64,000 nucleotides of DNA, from the NCBI RefSeq assembly GCF_028527925.1, contig NZ_JAPESW010000003.1, positions 62,001 to 126,000 of the forward strand, read 5' to 3'. The notes below the pieces were generated by a model, which worked only from the letters and a program-made list of their open reading frames with translations, had not been told where the DNA came from and did not search any database. This stretch comes from Cellulomonas fimi (lineage in GTDB: Bacteria > Actinomycetota > Actinomycetes > Actinomycetales > Cellulomonadaceae). The position numbers and the translations under genes were made by a program. Positions 1 to 8,857 of this stretch are shown piece after piece (position 1 is the first letter of the stretch; every line of letters starts with the position of its first letter).

Positions 1-680
1 TCGCCGACCCCGCGGATCTTGGCCGCGATCGCCAGGACCGCGGACCGGCGCGCACGTCCCTCGGGGTCGCGCGCCAGGCGCCGGGCGATGCCGACGTGGC
101 TCTGCGCGGCCCGGGCGGCGACGCCCGCGACATCCGCGGGGATGCCGTCGCGCGACACGAGCAGCGCCGCGACCGCGTCGACCGGCGGCACGCGGAGCGC
201 GACCGAGCGGCTGCGGGATCGGATCGTCACGAGCACGTCCTGCGGGCTCGGCGCGCACAGCACCCACACGGTGCGGGCGGCGGGCTCCTCGATGGCCTTG
301 AGCAGCGCGTTGCCGCTCGTGTCGTTCAGGCGGTCGGCGTCCTCCACGACGATCACGCGCCAGCGACCCTGGGACGGCGACCGCTGCGCGAGCTCGACGA
401 GCGGGCGGACCGTGTCAGCCCGGATGACGACGCCCTCGGTCGCGACGTACGTGACGTCGGGGTGCGTGCCGCCGAGCGTCGTCGTGCAGTCGTGGCAGCG
501 GCCGCAGCCGCCGTCGACGCACTGCAGCGCGGCGGCGAACGCGCGCGCCGCGTTCGAGCGGCCCGACCCGGGCGGGCCCGTCAGCAGCCAGGCGTGCGTC
601 ATGGCCGACGGGTCGCGGACCGCCGTGCGCAGCACCTCGACGGCGGGCTCCTGCCCGACGACGTCGTCCCACACGCTCAC
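1..680 (-). CDS. holB: DNA polymerase III subunit delta' (partial, 3' end outside window)
   Basis: Clamp-loader delta' subunit, which helps load the beta sliding clamp during replication. The 226 visible N-terminal residues open with SVWDDVVGQEPAVEVLR, followed by a P-loop-like GPPGSGRSN (about residue 35) and a four-cysteine zinc module CVDGGCGRCHDC, then the AAA+ core with DADRLN and ALLKAIEEPA. The GTG start at 680 overlaps the tmk stop as GTGA, so translation is probably coupled to tmk, the usual actinobacterial arrangement. The C-terminus lies beyond base 1. Confidence 0.95.
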   Translation of the reverse strand, partial: MSVWDDVVGQEPAVEVLRTAVRDPSAMTHAWLLTGPPGSGRSNAARAFAAALQCVDGGCGRCHDCTTTLGGTHPDVTYVATEGVVIRADTVRPLVELAQRSPSQGRWRVIVVEDADRLNDTSGNALLKAIEEPAARTVWVLCAPSPQDVLVTIRSRSRSVALRVPPVDAVAALLVSRDGIPADVAGVAARAAQSHVGIARRLARDPEGRARRSAVLAIAAKIRGVG

Positions 681-1420
681 GACGTCACCGCGCTCGGGTC
701 GGCGGGCGCCTCGCGACGGGTCCCCGCGTCGGCCGCCGCCGCCGGGTCGTCGTCGGCGGCGCCGTCGACGTCCGCGGCACGGTCGGCGTCCGCCGACACC
801 GCCGCCGCGAGCAGCGCGTCGACGCGGTCGCCGATGACCGCCGCGAGCTCCTCGGCCGGGCGCGTCGCGTCGAGCACGAGCCAGCGGTCGGGGTCGGCCG
901 TCGCGCGGTCGAGGAACGCGAGGCGGGTGCGGCGGTGGAAGTCGTCGCCCTCGCTCTCGAGCCGGTCGGGAGCCGAGGTGAGGCGGGCGCGGCCCACGTC
1001 GGGGTCGAGGTCGAGCAGCACGGTCAGCGCGGGCAGCAGGCCCCGCGTCGCCCACAGCGACAGGTTCTCGACCTCGTCCGCGCCGAGCTCGCGGCCGGTG
1101 CCCTGGTAGGCGACGGACGAGTCGAGGTAGCGGTCCGTGACGACGACCGCTCCGCGCTCGAGCGCGGGCCGGACGAGCGACGCCACGTGGTGCGCGCGGT
1201 CCGTGGCGTACAGGAGGGCCTCGGTGCGGGCGTCCACGTGCTCGCCGTGCAGCACCGCGTCGCGGAGCGTCTGGCCGAGCGCCGTGCCGCCGGGCTCCCG
1301 GGTCAGCACGACCGCGCGGCCCTGCGCCCGCAGCCGCTCGGCGAGCAGCCGAGCCTGCGTCGACTTGCCGGCACCGTCGCCGCCCTCGAACGACACGAAC
1401 AGGCCGGGAGCAGGAGTCAC
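677..1420 (-). CDS. tmk: thymidylate kinase
   Basis: Phosphorylates dTMP to dTDP with ATP. The P-loop FEGGDGAGKSTQARLL lies at about residues 9-24, and the DR(Y/H) region TDRYLDSSVAYQG carries the catalytic arginine. An Ala/Asp-rich tail of about 45 residues extends past the usual family end. I place the start at GTG 1420 (VTPAPGLFVSFEGGDG), because a -10-like TACCCT sits exactly 6 bases upstream and there is no Shine-Dalgarno, which suggests a leaderless mRNA. A GTG at 1447 would add nine residues encoded by the promoter itself. The stop overlaps holB (GTGA). Confidence 0.95.
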   Translation of the reverse strand: MTPAPGLFVSFEGGDGAGKSTQARLLAERLRAQGRAVVLTREPGGTALGQTLRDAVLHGEHVDARTEALLYATDRAHHVASLVRPALERGAVVVTDRYLDSSVAYQGTGRELGADEVENLSLWATRGLLPALTVLLDLDPDVGRARLTSAPDRLESEGDDFHRRTRLAFLDRATADPDRWLVLDATRPAEELAAVIGDRVDALLAAAVSADADRAADVDGAADDDPAAAADAGTRREAPADPSAVTS

Positions 1421-1454
1421 GACGTCAGGGTAGTCGCGGCCACCCACGGCCCCC

Positions 1455-2459
1455 TCACTCGCCGGGGTAGGTGACCCCGATCTGCCGCCGGACCTCGTCC
1501 ATCGTCGCCATGACGGCGAGCGTGTCGTCCCACGTCAGGCGCGGACTCTCGACCTCGCCGGCCGCGACGCGTCGCGCGACCTCGGCGGCCTCGAACTGCA
1601 GACCCTTGCTGCCGGGCTGGTCGAAGGACCACACGCGCCCGTCGGTGCGCTGCACCCGGAACGACGTCGGCCGGTAGAAGGAGCCCGCGACCTGGATGTT
1701 GCCCTCGGTGCCGCTGATGAGCGCGACGGTCGGCGTGCGCGACCACAGCGTCGTCGAGAGCGTGGCCTGCGCGCGCTCGCCGTAGGACAGGACGATCGAG
1801 ACCTGCCCGTCGACGCCCGTCTCGGTCAGCGCACCCACCGCGTGCACGGCGTCGGGGACGCCGAGGAAGTCGTGCGCGAACGACACCGGGTAGACGCCGA
1901 GGTCCAGGAGCGCGCCGCCCGCGAGCTCGGGCGCGAACAGACGGCTCGCCGGGTCGAACGCGAACGCCTGCCCGTGGTCGGCGGACAGGTTGACGATCTC
2001 GCCGATCTCGCCCGCGTCGATGACCTGGTGCAGCGCGGCGACGTGCGGCAGGAACCGCGTCCACATCGCCTCCATGACGAAGACGCCCGCCTCGCGTGCG
2101 GCGGCGAAGATCTCCTGCGCCTCACCGACGTTGCGCGTGAACGACTTCTCGACGAGCACGTGCTTGCCGGCGCGGATCGCGAGGAGCGCGTGCTCACGGT
2201 GCTCGGAGTGCGGGGTCGCGACGTAGATCGCGTCGACCTGCGGGTCCTCGACGAGCTGCCGGTAGCCGACGTGCGTCGTCGGGATGCCGTGCGCGGTGGC
2301 GAACCGCTCGGCGCGGTCGCGGTGGCGCGAGCCGACGGCGACGAGCTGCGCGCGCGTGTGCTCCCGGACGGCGTCGGCGAACGCGGCGGCGATGCCGCCG
2401 GCGCCGAGGATGCCCCAGCGGATCGGCGGTGCGGTACGGGGGTCCTCGGTGCGAGCCAT
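1455..2459 (-). CDS. Gfo/Idh/MocA family NAD(P)-dependent oxidoreductase
   Basis: Predicted sugar or inositol-type dehydrogenase. The N-terminal Rossmann fold starts at IRWGILGAGGIAAAFADAV; the nucleotide-domain motif VDAIYVATPHSEHREHALLAIRAGKHVLVEKSF contains the family EKP-like lysine (here EKS). The C-terminal GFO_IDH_MocA domain begins near LDLGVYPVSFAHDFLG. ATG 2459 is chosen over an upstream in-frame start at 2513 because TAGGTT lies 7 bases before it (leaderless pattern) and the upstream extension would overlap the topA terminator hairpin. The substrate is not evident. It reads into tmk after 34 bp. Confidence 0.85.
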   Translation of the reverse strand: MARTEDPRTAPPIRWGILGAGGIAAAFADAVREHTRAQLVAVGSRHRDRAERFATAHGIPTTHVGYRQLVEDPQVDAIYVATPHSEHREHALLAIRAGKHVLVEKSFTRNVGEAQEIFAAAREAGVFVMEAMWTRFLPHVAALHQVIDAGEIGEIVNLSADHGQAFAFDPASRLFAPELAGGALLDLGVYPVSFAHDFLGVPDAVHAVGALTETGVDGQVSIVLSYGERAQATLSTTLWSRTPTVALISGTEGNIQVAGSFYRPTSFRVQRTDGRVWSFDQPGSKGLQFEAAEVARRVAAGEVESPRLTWDDTLAVMATMDEVRRQIGVTYPGE

Positions 2460-2481
2460 GCCCGACAACCTAGCGCGGGGA

Positions 2482-2514
2482 GGTGGACGGGTCCTGGTCG
2501 GCAGCCCGTCCACC
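2482..2514 (-). terminator. hairpin downstream of topA
   Basis: Perfect 10-bp inverted repeat, GGTGGACGGG at 2482-2491 and CCCGTCCACC at 2505-2514, with a 13-base loop, starting about 10 bases after the topA stop. There is no T-tract, as is usual in high-GC actinobacteria. It separates topA from the oxidoreductase that follows on the same strand. Confidence 0.5.
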
Positions 2515-2524
2515 GCGCACGCGG

Positions 2525-5275
2525 CTACTTCTTGGTCGCGGCCTTCGCGCGGGTCGTCGTGCGGCGGGCCGGCGTCTTCTTCTTCGCCGGGCCCTGCGCG
2601 CGCTTCTCGGCGAGCAGCTCGACGGCCTGCTCGGGCGTGATCGACTCGGGCGTGACGTCGCGCGGGAGCGTGCGGTTCGTCTCGCCGTCGGTCACGTACG
2701 CACCGAACCGGCCGTCCTTGACGACGATCGGCTTGCCCGACGTCGGGTCGTCACCGAGCTCGCGCAGCGGCGGCGCCGCGGTCGCGCCACGGCCGCGCTT
2801 GGGCTGCGCGTAGATCGCGAGCGCCTCCTCGAGCGTGGTCGTGAACAGCGCCTCCTCCGAGGCGAGCGTCCGCGAGTCCGTGCCCTTCTTGAGGTACGGC
2901 CCGTAGCGGCCGTTCTGCGCGGTGATCTCGGCGCCCGACTCCGGGTCGACGCCCACGACGCGCGGCAGCGACAGGAGCTTGAGCGCGTCGTCGAGCGTGA
3001 CCGTGTGGAGCGACATCGACTTGAACAGCGACGCGGTGCGCGGCTTGGGCGCTGCGGCCAGGGCCTTCTTGCGCGCGGCGGCCGACAGCGACGGGTCGAG
3101 CTCGGGCTCGGGCAGCAGCTCGGTCACGTACGGGCCGTAGCGGCCGTTCTTCGCGACGATCGTCGTGCCCGTCGACGGGTCCTCGCCGAGCACCAGGTCG
3201 CCCTCGGGCTGCGTCTCCATGAGCTCGCGCGCCTTCTCGACCGTGAGCTCGTCGGGTGCCAGGTCGTCGGGCACCGACGCGCGGCGCGGGTTGCCGTCCT
3301 CGCCCAGCACGGTGGCGTCCTCGAGGTACGGGCCGTACCGGCCGACGCGCAGCGTGAGCCCGTCGCCGATCTCGATCGAGTTCACCTCGCGCGCGTCGAT
3401 CTCGCCGAGGTTCGCGACCAGGTCGCGCAGGCCCTCGCCCTCGCCGGGGAGCGCCGGGTCGCCGAAGTAGAACTGCGCGAGCCAGTCGCTGCGCTCCTTC
3501 TCCCCCGACGCGATGAGGTCCAGGTCCTCCTCCATCGACGCCGTGAAGTCGTAGTCGACGAGCCGGTCGAAGTTCTCCTCCAGCAGCCGCGTCACGGCGA
3601 ACGCGAGCCACGACGGCACGAGCGCCTGCCCGCGGGACGTCACGTAGCCGCGGTCGAGGATGACCGAGATCGTCGCCGCGTACGTCGACGGGCGACCGAT
3701 CCCCCGCTCCTCGAGGGCCTTGACCAGCGACGCCTCGGTGTAGCGCGGCGGCGGCGACGTGCGGTGCCCGTCGGCCGTGAGGTCGCGTCCCGTCAGCGGG
3801 TCGCCCTCGGCCATCGTCGGCAGGCGCGACTCGCCCTTCTCGCCCGAGGCGCCCTCGGCCGCGTCGTCCTCGTACCGGGAGACGTCGCGACCCTCCTCGT
3901 ACGCGGCGAGGAAGCCGCGGAAGGTGATGACGGTGCCCGACGCGGAGAACACGGTCTCGACCGGCGCGTCGCCCACCGACGTCCCCGCGGTCGGGGTCGC
4001 GGTCGCCGCGATCCGGACGGACGCCGTCTGCCCGCGCGCGTCCGCCATCTGGGAGGCGACGGTCCGCTTCCAGATCAGCTCGTACAGCCGGAACTGGTCA
4101 CCGGTGATCTCACGCGCGACCTGGGCCGGAGTGCGGAAGTGGTCGCCCGCGGGACGGATCGCCTCGTGCGCCTCCTGCGCGCCCTTCGCCTTCGACGTGT
4201 AGACGCGCGCAGCGTCCGGCACGTACTCCGGGCCGTACAGCTCGGACGCCTGGCGGCGGGCCGCGTCGATCGCCTGCGACGACAGCGCGGGCGAGTCGGT
4301 CCGCATGTAGGTGATGTAGCCGTTCTCGTACAGCGTCTGCGCGGTGCGCATCGTCTGCCGGGACGACATGCGGAGCTTGCGCGACGCCTCCTGCTGGAGG
4401 GTCGACGTCGTGAACGGCGCGGCGGGGCGACGCGTGTACGGCTTGGTCTCGAGGCTCGCGACCGACCACGACGCGTCGTCCAGGCCCGCGACGAGCGCGT
4501 GCGCGGCGGCCTCGTCGAGGTGCACGACGTCCCCGCCGCGCAGACGGCCGCGGTCGTCGAAGTCACGGCCCGACGCGACGCGACGCCCGCCGACGCCCGT
4601 CAGGCGCGCGGAGAACTCCGGCTGGGTCGCGTCCTCGACGGCGAACGTGCCGGTCACGTCCCAGTAGTCGGCGGCGACGAACGCCATGCGCTCGCGCTCA
4701 CGCTCGACCACCAGACGCGTCGCGACGGACTGCACGCGACCCGCGGACAGGCCCTGGCGGACCTTGCGCCACAGCACCGGGCTGACCTCGTAGCCGTACA
4801 GACGGTCGAGGATGCGGCGGGTCTCCTGCGCGTCGACGAGCCGGTCGTCGAGGTCACGCGTCGACGACAGCGCCCGCTGGATCGCCTCACGCGTGATCTC
4901 GTGGAAGACCATCCGCTTCACCGGGACCTTGGGCTTGAGCTCCTGCAGCAGGTGCCACGCGATGGCCTCGCCCTCGCGGTCCTCGTCGGTCGCGAGGTAG
5001 AGCTCGTCGGAGTCCTTCAGCAGCTTCTTGAGCTCGCTGACCTTCTTCCGCTTGTCCGGGTCGACCACGTAGTAGGGGACGAAGCCGTTGTCGACGTCGA
5101 CCGCGAACTTGCCGAACGGACCCTTCTTCATGTCGGCCGGCAGCTCGGACGGCTGCGGGAGGTCGCGGATGTGCCCGACGCTCGCCTCGACGTCGTACCC
5201 CTCGCCGAGGTACCCGGCGATCGTGCGCGCCTTCGCCGGCGACTCCACGATCACGAGCTTGCGCCCTGCACCCAT
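2525..5275 (-). CDS. topA: DNA topoisomerase I (type IA)
   Basis: Relaxes negative supercoils by transient single-strand cleavage. The TOPRIM domain begins at KLVIVESPAKARTIAGYL and includes the acidic ATDEDREGEAIAWHL. The active-site tyrosine lies in GYITYMRTDSPALS (about residue 320). Four C-terminal repeats of the (N/V)GRYGPY type (VGRYGPYLED, NGRYGPYVTE, NGRYGPYLKK, DGRFGAYVTD) replace the zinc fingers of the E. coli enzyme, as known for actinobacteria, followed by a Lys/Arg/Ala tail (KKKTPARRTTTRAKAATKK) that probably binds DNA. At 916 residues it has the full actinobacterial length. Confidence 0.97.
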   Translation of the reverse strand: MGAGRKLVIVESPAKARTIAGYLGEGYDVEASVGHIRDLPQPSELPADMKKGPFGKFAVDVDNGFVPYYVVDPDKRKKVSELKKLLKDSDELYLATDEDREGEAIAWHLLQELKPKVPVKRMVFHEITREAIQRALSSTRDLDDRLVDAQETRRILDRLYGYEVSPVLWRKVRQGLSAGRVQSVATRLVVERERERMAFVAADYWDVTGTFAVEDATQPEFSARLTGVGGRRVASGRDFDDRGRLRGGDVVHLDEAAAHALVAGLDDASWSVASLETKPYTRRPAAPFTTSTLQQEASRKLRMSSRQTMRTAQTLYENGYITYMRTDSPALSSQAIDAARRQASELYGPEYVPDAARVYTSKAKGAQEAHEAIRPAGDHFRTPAQVAREITGDQFRLYELIWKRTVASQMADARGQTASVRIAATATPTAGTSVGDAPVETVFSASGTVITFRGFLAAYEEGRDVSRYEDDAAEGASGEKGESRLPTMAEGDPLTGRDLTADGHRTSPPPRYTEASLVKALEERGIGRPSTYAATISVILDRGYVTSRGQALVPSWLAFAVTRLLEENFDRLVDYDFTASMEEDLDLIASGEKERSDWLAQFYFGDPALPGEGEGLRDLVANLGEIDAREVNSIEIGDGLTLRVGRYGPYLEDATVLGEDGNPRRASVPDDLAPDELTVEKARELMETQPEGDLVLGEDPSTGTTIVAKNGRYGPYVTELLPEPELDPSLSAAARKKALAAAPKPRTASLFKSMSLHTVTLDDALKLLSLPRVVGVDPESGAEITAQNGRYGPYLKKGTDSRTLASEEALFTTTLEEALAIYAQPKRGRGATAAPPLRELGDDPTSGKPIVVKDGRFGAYVTDGETNRTLPRDVTPESITPEQAVELLAEKRAQGPAKKKTPARRTTTRAKAATKK

Positions 5276-5354
5276 TCCGTCAGGCCTTCCTACCGAGTGC
5301 GCGAGCCCTTCCGGCCCGCGTGCACCTCACCGCTGGGGACTCTACGACGTGCCG

Positions 5355-6305
5355 TCAACTCTCCGGCAACCGCGACGCCGCGGCCTGCCGCAGCACCAGC
5401 AGCAGCGCGAACGCCACGCACGCGGCGGCCAGCGCCCCCGTCGCACCGCCGGCGTAGGCCAGGACCTCGTCGGCGCGCGAGGGTACCGCGTCGACCTGGC
5501 GCCACGTGTGCGACAACGACCAGACGGCCACCGCACCCGCGACCGCCCCGCCGACGAGCAGGCTGGTCACGGCCACGCGCAACGACCCGCGCCCCGTGCC
5601 GGCCCCGGCGTCGACCCGGCGCAGCGCGCCCGTCGAGGTCGCGGCGCGCGCCGGCGTCAGCGCCACCATCGCGCACGCCACCGCCCCCCAGGCGAGCACC
5701 ACGAGCACGCCCGCGACGACGTCCGACGGGCGGTGCCACTGGCCGATGAGCGTCGAGACCCCGGTGAGCGTCGTGTACCCCGCGCCCGCGACCGCCGCCC
5801 ACGGCCGCACCCGGGGCGGGACGACGAGCAGCAGCGCGACCGACACCGACGCGGCCGCGGTCGTGTGACCGCTCGGCAGCGTGTTGCCGTAGCTCTCCGC
5901 GACGCCGAGCTCCGGCCGGTAGAAGACGAAGAACTTGAGGAGCCGCGTCGTGACGTTCGCGCCGATCATGAGGACCGCGACCTGCACCGCGAGCTCCCAG
6001 CGGCGCCGGAGCACCGCGATCGTCATGGCGCCGAGGATCACGGCCGCGATGAAGCCGACCGACACGACGTCGAGCACGCGCTCCGCGACGCGCCACAGCT
6101 GGGTCTGCCCGTACTCCGCGCCGCGCAGCGCCGCGAGCTCGACGACCTGGCCCGACGTCGTCGTCACGAAGACCTTCCACAGCGCCCACACGCCCACGAC
6201 GCTCGCCGCCGCCACCGCGAGGCAGAGCGCCACGACGCCGGCGCGTCCGTCGGGCGCGCGCGACGGGACCACGGGGGTCGGTCGGGTCACGGGGGCGCTG
6301 CTCAC
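5355..6305 (-). CDS. PAP2-family membrane phosphatase
   Basis: Integral membrane phosphatase of the phosphatidic acid phosphatase type 2 superfamily; likely substrates are undecaprenyl pyrophosphate or phosphatidic-acid-like lipids. The three superfamily motifs are present: KFFVFYRP (KxxxxxxRP), PSGHTTAA (PSGH) and STLIGQWHRPSDV (SRxxxxxHxxxD, with the usual Arg absent). Five to six hydrophobic segments surround them, with two extra C-terminal segments. I prefer GTG 6305 (VSSAPVTRP) because TACCGT lies 6 bases upstream; GTG 6323 would place the promoter inside the gene. The next gene upstream is the STAS protein, 88 bp away. Confidence 0.85.
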   Translation of the reverse strand: MSSAPVTRPTPVVPSRAPDGRAGVVALCLAVAAASVVGVWALWKVFVTTTSGQVVELAALRGAEYGQTQLWRVAERVLDVVSVGFIAAVILGAMTIAVLRRRWELAVQVAVLMIGANVTTRLLKFFVFYRPELGVAESYGNTLPSGHTTAAASVSVALLLVVPPRVRPWAAVAGAGYTTLTGVSTLIGQWHRPSDVVAGVLVVLAWGAVACAMVALTPARAATSTGALRRVDAGAGTGRGSLRVAVTSLLVGGAVAGAVAVWSLSHTWRQVDAVPSRADEVLAYAGGATGALAAACVAFALLLVLRQAAASRLPES

Positions 6306-6393
6306 CACCACACGGTAGGTCACGTCACGGCGTGCCGTTCGGCCGCCGCCGCGTCGTGAGGGCGCTCGTCACACGACCTGCACACGACGTGCG

Positions 6394-6714
6394 TCAGGTG
6401 GCCGGGACCGGCTCCCCCGGCGCGACCACGACCGCGTGCCGGCACCCGCCGAGCCGGCGGCGGGACTCGTCGTCCGCGTTGATGCACAGCAGGCAGCCGC
6501 CCCGGCGCTCGAGCGCGGCCGCCGCGTCGTCGATCGCCTCCGCAGCGCGGCCGCTGCGCAGCGACATCGCCTGCAGGTCCAGCACGACGAGGGACGCGCA
6601 CGCGGACAGCGCGTCGAGCAGCGCGCGCAGACGCCCCACGTCGCTGCGCCCGAACGACCCCGCGGGTCGCACGTTCGCCGTCAGCCAGGTCGTCTGCTCG
6701 TCGGTGCTGGTCAT
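6394..6714 (-). CDS. STAS-domain protein (anti-anti-sigma-like)
   Basis: A 106-residue protein with the STAS pattern: a central CASLVVLDLQAMSLRSGRAAEAI followed by an alternating helix/strand C-terminus. The canonical phosphorylatable Ser in D-(F/L)-(S/T)-x-(V/L)-D-S is not obvious; the corresponding stretch reads LDLQAMSLRSG, with serines at two positions, so classical anti-sigma switching is uncertain. Two cysteines (GGCLLC) sit in the C-terminal half. ATG 6714 has a good site, GGAGGG, 4 bases upstream. No anti-sigma kinase is adjacent. Confidence 0.6.
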   Translation of the reverse strand: MTSTDEQTTWLTANVRPAGSFGRSDVGRLRALLDALSACASLVVLDLQAMSLRSGRAAEAIDDAAAALERRGGCLLCINADDESRRRLGGCRHAVVVAPGEPVPAT

Positions 6715-6845
6715 GGTGCCCTCCGGTGCCACGGGGACTGCGGTCGGGACTGCGTCGGCACCATCCGACCGCCGGGACCTGTGACCGGGCTGGGTGCGCG
6801 CCACGGGTCGGCTGGGACGTCCGCGGCGCGAGCGTGACGGGCGCG

Positions 6846-7613
6846 TCAGGCGGGCGTGGTGCGTGCGGGCGGAGCCGGGGCGTCGTCGTGCCACACCCAC
6901 GTCGCGAGGATCCTGTCGGCTGCCTCGACAGCGCGCGCGTGCCACGACGACGACAGCACCCCGACGACGAACGCCCAGCCGTCCCGGTCGACGTGCGTGT
7001 CGGTCAGCACCGACGGACCGCCCGCGCTCGCCGTGACCCGCCACCCCGCGCCGAGCGGCGAGTCGACGCGGTCGACCGGCCCGAGCGCACGCCAGCCGTC
7101 GGGCGGCTGCGTGGCGAAGCGCTCGGCGCGCGCCGGCGCGGGCAGCACCTCGTGCTCCCGCCAGCGCGACCCGACCCGCCCCAGGCACACGACGAGCAGG
7201 TGCACGCCGTCGGCCAGGACGACGCGCGCGTCCTGCCGCGAGCCGTCCGGGCCGATGTCGCCGCCACCGGCCGCCGGGCCCGGCGCGCGCAGCGACCAGC
7301 CGGGACGGCCGTCGCCGAGCGGGGCGACGGTCACGTCGTGGGTCCGCGCGTACGGGTCAGCGGGCGCGGGCGTCGACGGCCCGAACAGCGGCGCCGACCG
7401 GAACGCGCGGCGCAGGTCGTCGGCCTGCTCGGGGAAGTCGCGCACGAGGCGGCGCAGCGTGCGCTCACGCCACCACAGCACGCGGGCGACGTGCAGCACG
7501 ACGCCGACGCCCGCGATCACGGTGAGGACGACCAGCAGGTCCACCAGCGCGCCGGTCGGGTCGTCGGCGAGCGTGCCGGCCGCACGGAGGCCGGCGAGGA
7601 CGGGGGTGGGCAT
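6846..7613 (-). CDS. hypothetical protein with one N-terminal membrane segment
   Basis: A 255-residue protein of unknown function. A single hydrophobic helix (about residues 21-46, LLVVLTVIAGVGVVLHVARV) is followed by positively charged WWRERTLRRLVR, so most of the protein is probably cytoplasmic. The remainder is a soluble domain with several Trp residues (PGWSLRAPG, GWRALGPVDRV, WATWVWHDD). The ATG is at 7613. I do not recognise the family; neighbours (a STAS protein and a RibD-like reductase) give no clear functional hint. Confidence 0.6.
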   Translation of the reverse strand: MPTPVLAGLRAAGTLADDPTGALVDLLVVLTVIAGVGVVLHVARVLWWRERTLRRLVRDFPEQADDLRRAFRSAPLFGPSTPAPADPYARTHDVTVAPLGDGRPGWSLRAPGPAAGGGDIGPDGSRQDARVVLADGVHLLVVCLGRVGSRWREHEVLPAPARAERFATQPPDGWRALGPVDRVDSPLGAGWRVTASAGGPSVLTDTHVDRDGWAFVVGVLSSSWHARAVEAADRILATWVWHDDAPAPPARTTPA

Positions 7614-7673
7614 GCCAGCGGCATCGGTCGGCCGCCCCGACGACTTGAGCGGGCCCCTGCGCGTCGTGGCCGG

Positions 7674-8339
7674 TCAGACGGCTCTCTCGACGTGCACGTG
7701 CACGACCGTCGACGACTGCCGCACCGACGCGACGCGGTACGCCGCGGGCAGGTCGGCGAGGTCCTCGAACAGCCGCTCGCCGCGACCCAGCAGCACGGGC
7801 ACCACGGCGAACCGCAGGTCGTCGACGAGGTGCGCGGCCAGGTACTGCCGGACGGTCGCCGCTCCCCCGCCGAGCCGCACGTCCCGCCCGCCCGCGGCCT
7901 CCCGAGCCCGGTCGAGGGCGGCGTGGATCCCGTCCGTCACGAAGTGGAACGTCGTGCCGCCCGCCATCTCCAGGGGTGGGCGCGGGTGATGCGTGAGGAC
8001 GAAGACGTCGCAGTGGTACGGCGGGTCCTCGCCCCACCAGCCGCGCCACGAGCCGTCTCCCCAGTCACCGCGGATCGGCCCGAACATGTTGCGGCCCAGG
8101 ATCCACGCGCCGATCCCCTCGAAGCCCGCGTCGACCGCCTCGTCGTCGAGGGCGTCGGCGGGCTCGCGACCCTCCGCCTCGTCGAGGTCGCGGAACCGCC
8201 GCGTGCCGAACATCCAGCCGTGCAGCAGGTGCATCGCGCCCACGCCGAGCGGCTCGTCGAGGGACTGGTCGGGGCCCGCGACGAAGCCGTCGAGGCTCAT
8301 CGACATCGTGTGCACGCGCAGCCTGCCCGTCCGGGTCAT
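7674..8339 (-). CDS. dihydrofolate-reductase-like (RibD C-terminal domain) protein
   Basis: Predicted NADPH-dependent reductase of the DHFR/RibD_C fold. It opens with LRVHTMSMSLDGFVAGPDQS, the family signature (S-x-DGF-x-A), and contains GAWILGRNMFGPIRGDW, FVLTHHPRPPLEMAGGTTFHFVTDG and the NADPH-binding-like RDVRLGGGAATVRQYLAAHLVDD. ATG 8339 follows a strong AGGAGG. It is divergent from the YCII/ECF42 pair across 152 bp and has a TGTCGA-N17-CGA sequence upstream, so it may belong to the ECF42 regulon. Length (221 aa) is typical. Confidence 0.85.
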   Translation of the reverse strand: MTRTGRLRVHTMSMSLDGFVAGPDQSLDEPLGVGAMHLLHGWMFGTRRFRDLDEAEGREPADALDDEAVDAGFEGIGAWILGRNMFGPIRGDWGDGSWRGWWGEDPPYHCDVFVLTHHPRPPLEMAGGTTFHFVTDGIHAALDRAREAAGGRDVRLGGGAATVRQYLAAHLVDDLRFAVVPVLLGRGERLFEDLADLPAAYRVASVRQSSTVVHVHVERAV

Positions 8340-8379
8340 GGCGTCCTCCTGGTCGTGTCGGGATGCTGTCGTCGGGTGG

Positions 8380-8405
8380 TCGGAGCGGGACCGTCGATCT
8401 CGACA
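8380..8405 (-). promoter_or_regulatory. candidate ECF42-type promoter for the RibD-like gene
   Basis: On the minus strand TGTCGA (8405-8400) is followed after 17 bases by CGA (8382-8380). From memory, ECF42 factors recognise a TGTCGA -35 with a CGA/TC-like -10, so the spacing and bases fit. It overlaps a 10-bp inverted repeat (TGGTCGGAGC 8377-8386 and GCTCCGACCA 8434-8443). In such a GC-rich region TGTCGA occurs often by chance, so support is modest. Confidence 0.35.
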
Positions 8406-8491
8406 CGACGACGACGTCGAGAAGCGCCGGTCGGCTCCGACCAGAGCACGGACCACCCGCCCGGGCGGTCGACCGACGGAAGGACAGACCC

Positions 8492-8857
8492 GTGAAGTAC
8501 ATGCTGCTCATCTGGAACCGGCCCGGCTTCACCGACGAGCTCTCGGAGGCGGAGCGCACCGCGCTGTTCGCCGAGGTCGGCTCGATCATGGACGAGCTCA
8601 CCGAGCGCGGGGAGCTCGTCGGCGGCGAGGCGCTGGCCGACCCGTCCGCCGCGCGCACCACGCGGCTCGTCGACGGTCGCACGACGCTCACCGACGGGCC
8701 GTTCGTCGAGAGCAAGGAGCAGTTCGCCGGCTACCTCGCGATCGACGTCGAGACGCACGAGCGGGCCGAGGAGATCGCCGCGCGCTGGCCGGACACCCGG
8801 TTCGGCGGGGCGATCGAGCTGCGGGCCGTCATGGTGGGGTCGGGCGAGGAGATGTGA
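8492..8857 (+). CDS. YCII-related (DGPF-domain) protein
   Basis: A 121-residue ferredoxin-like YCII-family protein, beginning VKYMLLIWNRPGFTDEL and carrying the hallmark DGPF at residues 68-71 (TLTDGPFVESKEQFAG). Such proteins are the conserved partners and presumed targets of ECF42 sigma factors; their biochemical role is unknown. GTG 8492 is preceded by GGAAGGACAG. Its TGA overlaps the GTG of the sigma factor gene, so the two are translationally coupled. Confidence 0.9.
   Translation: MKYMLLIWNRPGFTDELSEAERTALFAEVGSIMDELTERGELVGGEALADPSAARTTRLVDGRTTLTDGPFVESKEQFAGYLAIDVETHERAEEIAARWPDTRFGGAIELRAVMVGSGEEM

Noticed and set aside
2483..5749. 1088-codon plus-strand frame
   Set aside because: Antisense shadow of topA and PAP2; no recognisable motif and no start signals.
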